DNA from: Aldehydirespirator sp965205155
GTDB lineage: Bacteria; Actinomycetota; Acidimicrobiia; Acidimicrobiales; Aldehydirespiratoraceae
Reading direction: 5' to 3'
Length of the DNA: 64,000 nucleotides
NCBI GenBank assembly: GCA_965205155.1
Contig: OZ242033.1
Location: 1,798,001-1,862,000 of the forward strand
The notes beneath the pieces are model-generated. The model saw only the letters and a program-made list of their open reading frames with translations. It ran no database searches and had not been told where the DNA came from. Shown here piece by piece: positions 32,833-44,369 of the stretch; within the stretch, counting starts at the first letter, position 1; each line of letters opens with the position of its first letter. A program made the translations under genes and the position numbers.

Positions 32833-34173
32833 TCAGGTCAAGGCAAAGAGCGACTCGTGTTGCGGGCTCGCCGAGATGCCCGGTTCTCCGAGTGATGGTG
32901 AGGGCCCTAGTGGGCAAGGGGGCGGGTCAGGGTCGTGTTGAGTGCCGGGCTTGAACAGCGGGGGTGGGTAGTCGGGGGTGTGGGCGGGGCCGTAGCTCAC
33001 CGGGTCGGGTGGGTGAAGGGTGTGGTTGCCGTCGGGTCTCTTGCGGATCCACCAGTTGTCGTGGTGGATGCGGTGGTGGCAGGTCCAGCACGCCGGGACG
33101 AGGTTGTCCAACTTGGTCGGTCCGCCTCGTGAGGCCGGCTCGATGTGGTGGCCCTGGCAGATGCCGGGGTTGGCGCCGCAGTGGAAGCAGCCGCCCCATT
33201 TGGCGATGAGCAGCTGCCATTGGGCTTCGGTGACGGTGCGCCGCGAGTGGGTGCGCCAGATCGGCTTGCCCTTCCGGTCATAGACGACGCCGGTGAGCTT
33301 GGCGTTGCAGGAGAGCTGTTCGAGCACCGCGGTTGGTAGCCGTTCGCCGTCGGGGAGCTCTGCTATGAGTTCTCCGGTGTCGTCGTCGACATGCGCAACC
33401 ACACAGATGTCAGCGAAAGGCTTGCCGCCGCCGTTGCTGCTGTCCCGGTTCGTGGCGGAGGTCAACTGGTCGAGGGCGTCGGCCATGCACTGGTCGAAGC
33501 TGCGCCGCTCCGCCCCGCCGGCCTTGGCGTTGTCCTTGTCGGCGTCGTGCATGCGGGAGGCTTCGGCCCGCAGCCGGTTGGCGATGCGCTTGCCGGTGAC
33601 GGGGTCGAACTGGCCTCGCAGATGCACCATGCCGTCGTCTTCGTCGGTCCAGGTCCGCACGCAGCGCCGGGCCCGTTGGCGCCTGTGGTGGGATTCTCCG
33701 CCGTCGGCTTGGTGGTCCGCGGTCCAGCGGCGGGCCTCGCGGGCGAACTGCTCGGGCCGCATGGACTCGGCTTTGGCCAACAGTTCGCGGTCGGATTCGA
33801 CATCGGCGGCGCTGGTCTTCTCCAGAGCGTCGGCGAGGCGTTTGGCGTTGGCCTGTGACACCCGGCCCGACTCCACCGCGTCGCGCACCGCGGGCAGATG
33901 ACGCAGCGTTTCAGCGATTTGGACCTGGCTGCGGGCCTCACCGATAGGCAACCCCGCAGCAGCTGCCAGCACCTCGGCGCCGCCGTCGCCGTGACGTTCA
34001 CCCCCGGCGATCGACGCCGCAGCCGAGGTCTGTGCGGCGGTGATCATTGCCGACGCGGACTTCAGCGCTGGCATCGCCCTGCGCATCTCCTCACACGACG
34101 CGAACCCGTCATTGACCTGCGCCAAAATCCTCTTGGCCGCGGCCTCAACCTGTCGGGCGTCGTCGATCAGCAT
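32833..34173 (-). CDS. DUF222 (13E12 repeat family) HNH endonuclease
   Basis: 446 aa. N-terminal DUF222 domain (RQVEAAAKRILAQVNDGF, ERHGDGGAEVLAAAAGL, AETLRHLPAVRDAVESGRVS), then an HNH nuclease motif: CFHCGANPGICQGHHIEPAS, GGPTKLDNLVPACWTCHHR and IHHDNWW, with two CxxC pairs. The family is common and multi-copy in actinobacteria and is thought to be mobile; no activity is established. The C-terminal tail is proline-rich. Its promoter region is strikingly AT-rich and palindromic. A decayed relative occurs at 63140-63467. Confidence 0.93.
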   Translation of the reverse strand: MLIDDARQVEAAAKRILAQVNDGFASCEEMRRAMPALKSASAMITAAQTSAAASIAGGERHGDGGAEVLAAAAGLPIGEARSQVQIAETLRHLPAVRDAVESGRVSQANAKRLADALEKTSAADVESDRELLAKAESMRPEQFAREARRWTADHQADGGESHHRRQRARRCVRTWTDEDDGMVHLRGQFDPVTGKRIANRLRAEASRMHDADKDNAKAGGAERRSFDQCMADALDQLTSATNRDSSNGGGKPFADICVVAHVDDDTGELIAELPDGERLPTAVLEQLSCNAKLTGVVYDRKGKPIWRTHSRRTVTEAQWQLLIAKWGGCFHCGANPGICQGHHIEPASRGGPTKLDNLVPACWTCHHRIHHDNWWIRKRPDGNHTLHPPDPVSYGPAHTPDYPPPLFKPGTQHDPDPPPCPLGPSPSLGEPGISASPQHESLFALT

Positions 34174-34179
34174 GAAGAC

Positions 34180-34209
34180 AGTATCTCACACCGGTGTGAC
34201 AATTGTCAA
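34180..34209 (-). promoter_or_regulatory. Promoter of the DUF222-HNH gene with an internal palindrome
   Basis: On the minus strand TTGACA (34209-34204), 18 bases, then GATACT (34185-34180), six bases before the ATG: a near-consensus sigma-70-type promoter with leaderless spacing. The spacer contains the perfect 14-base palindrome TCACACCGGTGTGA (34186-34199), a likely operator. Confidence 0.65.
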
Positions 34210-34227
34210 GTATTTACATGTAAATAC
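34210..34227. promoter_or_regulatory. Perfect 18-base palindrome GTATTTACATGTAAATAC
   Basis: Directly upstream of the -35 of the DUF222-HNH gene and about 115 bases before the AbrB-type antitoxin. Very AT-rich in a GC-rich window. A dimeric regulator site is likely, but the protein is unknown. Confidence 0.5.
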
Positions 34228-34329
34228 AAGGTATTTTTATCCAGGTGAGGCGACCGTGTTGGGCAAGACTGCCTATCACGGGCACGGCCACTAGACCAAT
34301 GCAACAAGGCAATTTCGCTGTTCACCTTG

Positions 34330-34335
34330 TAAGAT
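34330..34335 (+). promoter_or_regulatory. Putative -10 box of the AbrB-type antitoxin, leaderless type
   Basis: TAAGAT six bases before ATG 34342; TTCACC lies just upstream. No Shine-Dalgarno sequence. Confidence 0.5.
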
Positions 34336-34341
34336 AATCCC

Positions 34342-34584
34342 ATGTCGAACAGCGGTGATCTCAAGGTGTCAGCCCGAGGGCAGATGAGCCTGCCCGCGGC
34401 TACTCGCCGCCGTTGGGGCCTTCAAGACGGGGGTGACATCGCGTACCTCGATCTGGGCGACGCCGTGATCCTCGTCGCGGGTCGGGTGGAGAGCCTGCGT
34501 CGCGAGCTGCTCGAGTATGTCACTGACGAGGACTGGGAACTGGCTCGCACCGGGTTCGGGGACCCCGACCTGGCCACCGAGTGA
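34342..34584 (+). CDS. AbrB/MazE-like antitoxin
   Basis: 80 aa. LKVSARGQMSLPAATRRRWG and GDIAYLDLGDAVILV form a swapped-hairpin AbrB DNA-binding fold as in VapB/MazE antitoxins. The C-terminal acidic part (YVTDEDWELARTGFGDPDLA) should contact the toxin. The stop overlaps the partner (GTGA). Confidence 0.82.
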   Translation: MSNSGDLKVSARGQMSLPAATRRRWGLQDGGDIAYLDLGDAVILVAGRVESLRRELLEYVTDEDWELARTGFGDPDLATE

Positions 34585-35000
34585 CACAGATCGTCGACGA
34601 CCAACTCCTTGGTGAGCTTTTCCGGGGCGGCCACCTGCCGCGGGCCGACGAAGCGGTTTACACGACGGGCTACTGGTATGTGCGGCTCTGTCAAGCTGCG
34701 CTGGGGGCGTCCGAGCGCACGGGAGCGCTGTCGCAGCCGTTCGCTGGCCAGGCCCCGGTCATGCGGGAGCGAGCGATCGGAAGGCTGCTGGAACTGCCCG
34801 ACGAGATCGGGCTGGTCAGTCTCAGAACCCTCGGCCCCATTATCGCCCGCCATCGACGCAGCCATCGTCTCAACGCTGTCGGCAGCGAGGCACTCGCGGC
34901 CGCCGCCCATCTAGGAGCGGACGTGTTCTTGTCGGTGCCGTCGCCGCGGCTCGAGGACGCCCTGCGGGCCGAGGGACTTCGCGTCGAAGTAGTCCGCTAG
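34581..35000 (+). CDS. Putative PIN-like toxin partner of the AbrB-type antitoxin
   Basis: 139 aa, GTG start in a GTGA overlap with the antitoxin, so the pair is clear even though the family is not. TQIVDDQLLGELFRGG and LNAVGSEALAAAAHLGADVFLSVPSP resemble the first and last strands of a PIN domain, but the usual set of four acidic residues is incomplete (for example no Asp before ALAAAA). It may be a divergent PIN toxin or an inactive one. Confidence 0.6.
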   Translation: MTQIVDDQLLGELFRGGHLPRADEAVYTTGYWYVRLCQAALGASERTGALSQPFAGQAPVMRERAIGRLLELPDEIGLVSLRTLGPIIARHRRSHRLNAVGSEALAAAAHLGADVFLSVPSPRLEDALRAEGLRVEVVR

Positions 35001-35060
35001 CCCGCGAAACACAAGGTCACGAACCGCGTTCAGGCCATGCGCGCGACTTGCCGGAGGCGG

Positions 35061-35069
35061 TGATACCGT
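35061..35069 (+). promoter_or_regulatory. Putative extended -10 of the pyr operon
   Basis: TGATACCGT fits TGN-TANNNT. A transcript starting near 35076 would have a leader of about 45 bases to the pyrR ATG. I saw no convincing PyrR-binding anti-antiterminator in so short a leader. Confidence 0.35.
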
Positions 35070-35120
35070 CGCCGTCCGACCGTGAAACGGGTCCGGCGAG
35101 GCCCGAACGGGGAGGACAAC

Positions 35121-35687
35121 ATGGCTGACAGAGAACGCCGCTTCACGGTGCCCCACGCCAGCGGCACGTTCCGGTCTCGCAGCCAGGTGATGAATGCCGA
35201 CGACGTGGACCGCGCCGTCCGCCGGATGACCCACGAGGTGATCGAGCGCAACCACGGAAGCGAGGGCCTGGTCATAATCGGCCTCCAGACCGGCGGTGTT
35301 CCCATCGCCCGCAGCATCGCGGCCACGCTGAGCGAGATCGAAGGCTCCGCGGTGCCGGTCGGCACCCTCGACGTGGCCCTGCACCGCGACGACATCGGCC
35401 TGCGGCCCGTGCTGCCCCAGGCTGAGACCCACATTCCGATCAACCTCGACCAGCAGGTGGTGGTGCTGGTCGATGACGTCCTGTTCACCGGTCGCACCGT
35501 GCGGGCCGCGCTCGACGCCCTGCACACCTGGGGCCGGCCCAGCGCGGTGCAGCTGGCGGTGATGGTGGACCGCGGCCACCGGGAGCTGCCCATCCGTCCC
35601 GACTACGTGGGCAAGAACCTCCCGACCAGCCGCGACGAGATGGTGGACGTGCAGTCCGACGGAGTTCACATAGGAGAGCTGGAGTGA
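35121..35687 (+). CDS. pyrR: PyrR, bifunctional pyr operon regulator / uracil phosphoribosyltransferase
   Basis: 188 aa. Senses UMP and PRPP and regulates pyr genes by binding RNA; it also has weak UPRTase activity. The PRPP loop VVVLVDDVLFTGRTVRAALD is intact; also LVIIGLQTGGVPIARSIA and RPDYVGKNLPTSRDE. ATG 35121 has GGGGAGGA five bases upstream and the family N-terminus; GTG 35082 is less likely. First gene of the pyrimidine operon; a mini-ORF separates it from pyrB. Confidence 0.95.
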   Translation: MADRERRFTVPHASGTFRSRSQVMNADDVDRAVRRMTHEVIERNHGSEGLVIIGLQTGGVPIARSIAATLSEIEGSAVPVGTLDVALHRDDIGLRPVLPQAETHIPINLDQQVVVLVDDVLFTGRTVRAALDALHTWGRPSAVQLAVMVDRGHRELPIRPDYVGKNLPTSRDEMVDVQSDGVHIGELE

Positions 35688-35737
35688 TGGACACAGGTGC
35701 GCCGCACATGTCGATGCACATAGGAGAGCTGGAGTGA
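35687..35737 (+). other. 16-codon coupled mini-ORF between pyrR and pyrB
   Basis: TGATG overlaps on both sides: it starts on the pyrR stop and its own stop overlaps the pyrB ATG. It ends HIGELE exactly like PyrR because a 23-base segment CACATAGGAGAGCTGGAGTG+ATG is repeated 50 bases apart (35667-35689 and 35717-35739). The repeated segment carries the AGGAGAG ribosome site. Confidence 0.55.
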
Positions 35738-36699
35738 TGCAGACGACTGCGCAGCGCCGCCATCTGCTGTCGATCGAGGATCTGGGCCGACCGGACCTGG
35801 AACGCGTGCTCGACCTCACCGACTCGTTCGCTGAGGTGAGCCAGCGCCGTATCCCCAGGGTGCCGGCCCTGCGGGGCAAGACCGTGGTGTGGCTGTTCTA
35901 CGAGGACAGCACCCGCACCCGGCTGTCGTTCGAAGCCGCGGCCAAGCAGCTGTCCGCCGACACGGTGAACTTCTCCGTGGGGTCCTCATCGGTAAACAAG
36001 GGTGAGTCGGTGCGGGACACGGTGCAGACGATCGGGGCAATGGGCATAGACGCGATCGTGGTGCGGCACTCGTGCGCGGGGGTGCCCCACCGGGTGGCCG
36101 AGTGGATCGACGCCTCGGTCATCAATGCCGGCGACGGCCGTCACGAGCATCCCACCCAGGCGCTCCTGGACCTCTACACGGCCCGCACGCGCCTGGGCAG
36201 GCTCGACGGCGCCCGGGTGGCCATCGTCGGCGACATTGTCCATTCCCGGGTGGCCCGCTCCGATGTGCTGGCCTTCACGGCCATGGGCGCCGAGGTCACC
36301 CTGGTGGCGCCCCGTCCCCTGCTGCCACTGAGCCTCGAAGGCTGGCCCGTCGATGTCACCCATGACTTCGACTCGGTCCTGGGCGACATCGACATCTGCT
36401 ACCTGCTGCGGATGCAGCTGGAGCGCGAGGCCGGAGCGTCCGTTCCCTCGCTGCGCGAGTTCCGGGCCGAGTACGGCCTCGACGCGGCCCGGGCCGACCG
36501 GCTGAGAGACGGCGCCCTGATCATGCACCCGGGTCCCATGAACCGCGGCGTGGAGATCGACGGGGACGTGGCCGATCGGCCCAATGCGGTGATAACCGAG
36601 CAGGTGGCCAACGGCGTGGCGGTCCGCATGGCGGTCCTGTTCCTGCTGCTCGGCTCGGGCCTGGACCTGGCCGAGGGCGAAAGGGTGATGGCGGCGTGA
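35737..36699 (+). CDS. pyrB: Aspartate carbamoyltransferase catalytic subunit
   Basis: Condenses carbamoyl phosphate and aspartate in UMP synthesis. 320 aa. Carbamoyl-phosphate site EDSTRTRLSFEAAAKQL, VVRHSCAGVPHRVAEW, DGRHEHPTQALLDLYT, and aspartate site LLRMQLERE. No pyrI is present. The ATG at 35737 overlaps the mini-ORF stop; GTG 35734 is also in frame. Confidence 0.96.
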   Translation: MQTTAQRRHLLSIEDLGRPDLERVLDLTDSFAEVSQRRIPRVPALRGKTVVWLFYEDSTRTRLSFEAAAKQLSADTVNFSVGSSSVNKGESVRDTVQTIGAMGIDAIVVRHSCAGVPHRVAEWIDASVINAGDGRHEHPTQALLDLYTARTRLGRLDGARVAIVGDIVHSRVARSDVLAFTAMGAEVTLVAPRPLLPLSLEGWPVDVTHDFDSVLGDIDICYLLRMQLEREAGASVPSLREFRAEYGLDAARADRLRDGALIMHPGPMNRGVEIDGDVADRPNAVITEQVANGVAVRMAVLFLLLGSGLDLAEGERVMAA

Positions 36700-36770
36700 T
36701 GATCGTGACGGTGCCGCTGGTGGCGGGCGCAGCGTCCGCCCAATCCGACCGCGAGGGGACGGCTCAATGA
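36699..36770 (+). other. 23-codon coupled mini-ORF between pyrB and pyrC
   Basis: Starts in TGATG on the pyrB stop and ends in an ATGA overlap with pyrC; product MIVTVPLVAGAASAQSDREG plus TAQ. No clear similarity to the neighbouring protein ends, so a duplication origin is not shown here. Confidence 0.4.
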
Positions 36771-38095
36771 GCGCCCGGCTTACCGCGGTGCCTCCCTATG
36801 GCACCATCGCCATCAGGGGCGGGACCGTGGTGGACTCCGGAGGCAGCCGCCGCGCCGACGTGCTGGTCGGCGACGGCCGGGTGATCGCCGTCGATCCCGC
36901 CGGCGTGGACGGCGACCGCACGCTCGACGCCTCGGGCTGCGTGGTGGCTCCGGGCCTGGTCGATCTGCACGTCCACCTGCGCCAGCCCGGCCGGGAGGAC
37001 GCCGAGACCGTCGAGACCGGCGCCCGGGGTGCCGCCCTGGGCGGATTCACCGCCATGGTCGCCATGCCCAACACCGACCCGCCCATCGACTGCGCCGCGG
37101 TCGTGCGCGAGGTGCAGGACCTCAGCGCCGCGGCCTGCTGCGACGTGTACCCCTCGGCCGCCATCACCGTGGGCCGCCGGGGCGGCGACCTGGCGCCCAT
37201 GGCCGAGCTGGCGCGGCTGGGAGTGCGGATCTTCACCGATGACGGCGCCGGCGTGCAGGACGCCCGGGTGATGAGACGGGCCCTCGAGTACGCGGCCGGG
37301 CTCGACCATCTCACCGGAGGTCGTCGGGTAGTGCTGGCCCAGCACTGCGAGGTGGACGAACTCACCGTCGGCGGATCCATGCACGAGGGAGAGTGGTCAA
37401 GCCGGCTCGGCCTGGGGGGCCAGCCATCCGAGGCAGAAGAGCTGATGGTCATGCGCGACATCGCCCTGTCGCGGCTCACCGGGTCGAGGGTGCACTTCCA
37501 GCATCTGTCGACGGCCGGGTCGGTGGCCATGGTTCGAGCGGCCAAGGAGGCGGGCCTGCCGGTGACGGCCGAGGCCACCACCCACCACTTCACCCTCACC
37601 GACGCCTGCTGCGCCGACTACGACACTGTCTTCAAGGTCCATCCGCCGCTGCGAACCGACGCCGACGTGGCCGCGGTCCGGGACGGGCTGGCCGACGGCA
37701 CCCTCGACGCCATCGCCACCGATCACGCGCCCCACACCAGCGCCGACAAGGAGAGGCCCTTCGACGCGGCGCCCCCGGGAATGCTGGGACTCGAGACGGC
37801 CCTGGCCCTGACCCTGACCGAGCTGGAGCTTCCCATCGAGCAGGTGCTGGCCCTGATGTCCTGGCAGCCCGCCGCCATCGCCGGCATCGACGACCGTCAC
37901 GGACGGCCGATCGCGCCCGGAGAGCCCGCCAACCTGTGCGTGATCGACCCCGGCGTGACCTGGACGGTGTCCGGCGAGGCCATGGCCAGCCCGAGCCGCA
38001 ACACCCCTTACGAGGGTCGGGAGCTGCGGGGTCGGGTCCGCCACACGCTGCTGGCCTCCGAGCCGGTCGTGATCGACGGTGAGCCGCAGCGATGA
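36767..38095 (+). CDS. pyrC: Dihydroorotase
   Basis: Zinc amidohydrolase closing carbamoyl-aspartate to dihydroorotate; class I type of 442 aa. Metal ligands in DLHVHLRQPG, His in VLAQHCEV and HFQHLSTAGS, Asp in ATDHAPHTSADK; substrate loop AMPNTDPPID. ATG 36767 in an ATGA overlap. The stop overlaps carA (ATGA). Confidence 0.96.
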   Translation: MSARLTAVPPYGTIAIRGGTVVDSGGSRRADVLVGDGRVIAVDPAGVDGDRTLDASGCVVAPGLVDLHVHLRQPGREDAETVETGARGAALGGFTAMVAMPNTDPPIDCAAVVREVQDLSAAACCDVYPSAAITVGRRGGDLAPMAELARLGVRIFTDDGAGVQDARVMRRALEYAAGLDHLTGGRRVVLAQHCEVDELTVGGSMHEGEWSSRLGLGGQPSEAEELMVMRDIALSRLTGSRVHFQHLSTAGSVAMVRAAKEAGLPVTAEATTHHFTLTDACCADYDTVFKVHPPLRTDADVAAVRDGLADGTLDAIATDHAPHTSADKERPFDAAPPGMLGLETALALTLTELELPIEQVLALMSWQPAAIAGIDDRHGRPIAPGEPANLCVIDPGVTWTVSGEAMASPSRNTPYEGRELRGRVRHTLLASEPVVIDGEPQR

Positions 38096-39213
38096 CTTCT
38101 TCCGGCGCTGCTCCCGCGCCCGCAGCGATGACTGCACCGGAGCCGGCCCTGCTGGTGCTGTGCGACGGGGAGATGTTCGAGGGTGAGGCCGTCGGCGCTC
38201 CCGCCGCCGTGGCCTCCGGCGAGGTCGTATTCAACACGGTGATGAGCGGGTACCAGGAGGTGATCTCGGACCCGTCCTACGCAGGTCAGATCATCACCTT
38301 CACCTATCCCCACATCGGCAACTACGGCACCAACGACGCCGACTCCGAGGCGGCCCGGCCGCACTGCCGGGGCGTGATAGTGCGCGATCTGGCCCGCCGC
38401 TACAGCAACTGGCGCGCCGCCGGCAGCCTGGACGGCTTCCTGGGCCGCCACGGCATCCCCGGGATCACCGGCATCGACACCCGCCGCCTCACCCGCCACA
38501 TCCGCGATGCGGGGGCCATGCCCGGCGCCTTCGGCACCGCCGACGAGGCGACCCTGCTCGCCGCGGCCCGAGCCGAGCCCGGGACCGGCGGCGTGGATCT
38601 CGTCGGCGAGGTCACCACGGCCGAGCCGTACGTCTCGGGGTCGGGCCCGCGCCGGGTCGTGGCCTACGACCTGGGCATCAAGTCCACCATCCTGAGCTGC
38701 CTGGGCGAGTTGGCCACCGTGACCGTGGTGCCCGCTCACACTCCGGCCTCCGAGGTGCTCGCGCGCCGACCCGACGGTGTGTTCTTCAGCAACGGGCCGG
38801 GTGACCCCGAGCTGGCCGTGCCTGCCATCGAGGCGCTGCGCGGCCTTGTGGGCACGGTTCCCGTCTTCGGCATCTGCCTCGGCCATCAGCTGCTCGCCCT
38901 GGCCCTCGGCGGGCGCACCTTCAAGATGCGCTTCGGCCATCACGGCGGCAACGTGCCCGTTCGCTGCACCGCCAGCGGACGCATCGAGATCACCAGCCAG
39001 AACCACAACTTCGCGGTCGAGACAGGATCGGTGCCGGGCGTCGCCGAGACTCACGTCTGCCTCAACGACAGCGCCCTGGAGGGGCTCTCCGTCGACGGCG
39101 CCGACGCCTTCGGCGTGCAGTACCACCCCGAGGCCGGTCCCGGTCCCCACGATGCCCGCCACCACTTCGCCCGTTTCGCCGAGATGATGGATCGCCGCCG
39201 TGCCCCGGCGTGA
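38092..39213 (+). CDS. carA: Carbamoyl-phosphate synthase small (glutaminase) subunit
   Basis: Supplies ammonia from glutamine to CarB. 373 aa. N-terminal domain GEMFEGEAVG, VFNTVMSGYQEVISDPSY and GIPGITGIDTRRLTRHIR; class I amidotransferase domain with catalytic Cys in VFGICLGHQLLALALGG and His/Glu in VQYHPEAGPGPHDA. The last codons (RAPA) are repeated 67 bases downstream at the carB start. Confidence 0.96.
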   Translation: MTSSGAAPAPAAMTAPEPALLVLCDGEMFEGEAVGAPAAVASGEVVFNTVMSGYQEVISDPSYAGQIITFTYPHIGNYGTNDADSEAARPHCRGVIVRDLARRYSNWRAAGSLDGFLGRHGIPGITGIDTRRLTRHIRDAGAMPGAFGTADEATLLAAARAEPGTGGVDLVGEVTTAEPYVSGSGPRRVVAYDLGIKSTILSCLGELATVTVVPAHTPASEVLARRPDGVFFSNGPGDPELAVPAIEALRGLVGTVPVFGICLGHQLLALALGGRTFKMRFGHHGGNVPVRCTASGRIEITSQNHNFAVETGSVPGVAETHVCLNDSALEGLSVDGADAFGVQYHPEAGPGPHDARHHFARFAEMMDRRRAPA

Positions 39214-39266
39214 CGGAGTGGCAGGCGACTCCACATCGGCCGGCGACCGGATGATGGGCGGGTCCC

Positions 39267-39280
<14 letters not shown>
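39200..39280 (+). other. Chimeric mini-ORF between carA and carB (duplicated junction)
   Basis: CGTGCCCCGGCGTGACG occurs at 39199-39215 (end of carA) and 39266-39282 (start of carB). In one frame each copy codes RAPA-stop (carA end), in another MPRRD (carB start). The frame from GTG 39200 therefore begins MPRRD like CarB and ends SRAPA-stop like CarA, 26 codons in all. A second, 14-codon frame starts at GTG 39210 (GTGA on the carA stop) and stops at 39254 in TGATG. Confidence 0.5.
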
Positions 39281-42629
<3,349 letters not shown>

Positions 42630-42650
42630 ATGACCGAGCCCGCGCCATGA
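42630..42650 (+). other. 6-codon coupled mini-ORF between carB and pyrD
   Basis: ATG directly follows the carB stop (TAGATG); MTEPAP ends in an ATGA overlap with pyrD. ATGACCGA is shared by its start and the pyrD start 17 bases later, so it may be a small duplication. Confidence 0.4.
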
Positions 42651-43570
42651 CCGATCTGACGACGAGCGTCGGCAGCGTGGTGCTGCGGGCCCCGGTGATG
42701 ACTGCGTCCGGCGCGTCGGGACATGGCGCCGAGTTGGCTCCCTACGGCCGGCTCGGCGATCTGGGAGCCGTGGTGGTCAAGTCTCTGAGCGACAAGCCCT
42801 GGCCGGGCAATCCGGCGCCACGGCTGCATCCGCTGCGCGACGCGGCCGCGGGGATGATCAACAGTGTGGGGCTGCAGGGGCCGGGCACCGAGTCCTGGCT
42901 CGAGGAGGACTTGCCCGCTCTCATCGACGAGGGAGCTGATGTGGTGGCCAGCATCTGGGGCGACACCGTCGACGGGTACCGCCGGGCCGCCGATTCGCTG
43001 GCGGAGGCTCCGCCGCAGGTGGTGGCGGTCGAGGTGAACGTGTCGTGCCCCAACACCGACGACGGGATGCGCATGTTCGCGCACTCCGTCGAGGCGACCG
43101 CGGCGGCGCTGACCGCGACGGCGGGCTGCGGGCGGCCGCGCTGGGCCAAGCTGAGCCCCAACACGCCTGAGCTGGTGGCGGTGGCTGCGGCTGCGGTCGA
43201 CGGCGGGGCCGAAGCGGTTGTCCTCACCAACACGCTTGCCGGTCTGGTCATCGACATCGACAAGCGGCGGCCCGCCCTCGGAGGGCTTGGCGGCGGCGTG
43301 AGCGGAGCCGCGCTGCACCCAGTGGCGGTGCGAGCCGTCTACGACGTGTGCGAAGCTCTGCCCGAGGTGCCCATTGTCGGTGTTGGCGGGGTAGCCCGCG
43401 GCACTGACGCCGTCGAGATGCTGCAGGCCGGCGCGTCGGCGGTGCAGGTGGGCACGGCGATCTTCGCCGATCCTCGAGCCCCTTGGCGAGTGCTCCACGA
43501 ACTTCGGGAGTGGTGCCGGAGCGAGGGAGTACAAGAACTCCAAGAACTGATCGGAGCAGCCCATGGATGA
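42647..43570 (+). CDS. pyrD: Dihydroorotate dehydrogenase, class 1-like
   Basis: FMN enzyme oxidising dihydroorotate to orotate; 307 aa, soluble. MTASGASGHGAELAPYGRLG, GMINSVGLQGPG, VEVNVSCPN with the active-site Cys of class 1 enzymes, RWAKLSPNT, LTNTLAGLVIDID, GVGGVARGTDAVEMLQAGASAVQVGTA. A class 1B enzyme would need PyrK, and no pyrK is in the window, so the electron acceptor is open. Overlaps pyrF by eight bases. Confidence 0.95.
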   Translation: MTDLTTSVGSVVLRAPVMTASGASGHGAELAPYGRLGDLGAVVVKSLSDKPWPGNPAPRLHPLRDAAAGMINSVGLQGPGTESWLEEDLPALIDEGADVVASIWGDTVDGYRRAADSLAEAPPQVVAVEVNVSCPNTDDGMRMFAHSVEATAAALTATAGCGRPRWAKLSPNTPELVAVAAAAVDGGAEAVVLTNTLAGLVIDIDKRRPALGGLGGGVSGAALHPVAVRAVYDVCEALPEVPIVGVGGVARGTDAVEMLQAGASAVQVGTAIFADPRAPWRVLHELREWCRSEGVQELQELIGAAHG

Positions 43571-44288
43571 AGCGGATCCTGGTTCAACGCATGATGGAGG
43601 TGGATCGCGAGGCATCGAAGTTCGCGACCGCCTCGCGCTGGCGCTCGACGTCGACGATCTGGTAGCGGCCTCCCGCTTGGCCCGTTCGCTCGTCGGGCAC
43701 TTCCGGGTGGCCAAGATCGGCTTGGAGCTCTACACGGCTGCGGGCCCGGAGGCGATCGGAGCCATGATCGACCTCGGCTACGACGTGTTCTGCGACCTCA
43801 AGCTCCATGACATCCCCAACACCGTGGCCCGGGCGGCCCGGGTGGTGGGGGAGCTCGGCGTCTCGTATCTCACTGTGCACGCGGCCGGCGGGGTCGAGAT
43901 GCTGCAGGCCGGCGCCGAGGGCCTGGCAGAAGGTGCAACCCGGCCCGCAGGTGTGCTGGCCGTCACCGTGTTGACCAGCGAGGCTGAGGTCGCGGCCACC
44001 CGCGACCTCGTCACCCGACGCATGGAAATGGCCTTCGAGGCAGGGTGTGCCGGGGTGGTGTGCGCTGCACCTGATCTGACCGCGACCCGTCACATCTGCC
44101 CCGAGCTTCTCCGGGCCGTTCCAGGCATCCGGCTGGCCGGCGACTCGGTGGACGACCAGCGGAGGGTGGCCTCACCGGTTCAGGCGCTGGCCGCCGGTGC
44201 GGATCTGCTCGTCGTCGGCAGGCCGGTTACCAGGGCCGCCGATCCCGTCGAGGCGGCCGAGCGCCTGCACCACAGCCTCCAACAGTGA
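43563..44288 (+). CDS. pyrF: Orotidine 5'-phosphate decarboxylase
   Basis: Last step to UMP. 241 aa. The substrate and catalytic tetrad lie in AKIGLELYTA and FCDLKLHDIPNTVARAA; phosphate site region GVVCAAPDLTATR and LVVGRPVTRAADPVEAA. ATG 43563 overlaps the pyrD end. The first 20 residues are variable; GIEVRDRLALALDVDDL starts the domain. Ends the operon. Confidence 0.95.
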   Translation: MDEADPGSTHDGGGSRGIEVRDRLALALDVDDLVAASRLARSLVGHFRVAKIGLELYTAAGPEAIGAMIDLGYDVFCDLKLHDIPNTVARAARVVGELGVSYLTVHAAGGVEMLQAGAEGLAEGATRPAGVLAVTVLTSEAEVAATRDLVTRRMEMAFEAGCAGVVCAAPDLTATRHICPELLRAVPGIRLAGDSVDDQRRVASPVQALAAGADLLVVGRPVTRAADPVEAAERLHHSLQQ

Positions 44289-44355
44289 GGATCTGAGCGG
44301 AGAGGCCGACGAGGGTGAATTCGATGAGATGGTGGCAGAAACGCGTCAGATTGGC

Positions 44356-44361
44356 TAATCT
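44356..44361 (+). promoter_or_regulatory. Putative -10 box of mihF, leaderless type
   Basis: TAATCT eight bases before ATG 44370 with no Shine-Dalgarno sequence. Confidence 0.55.
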
Positions 44362-44369
44362 CACCGCCC

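Noticed and set aside
35001..35120. PyrR-responsive attenuator before pyrR
   Set aside because: The leader is short and I could not identify the alternative stem-loops or the conserved PyrR-binding loop.
36699..36770. pyrB-pyrC mini-ORF as a secreted leader peptide
   Set aside because: MIVTVPLVAGAASAQ looks faintly like a signal peptide but lacks a basic N-terminus and a full hydrophobic core; double coupling explains it better.
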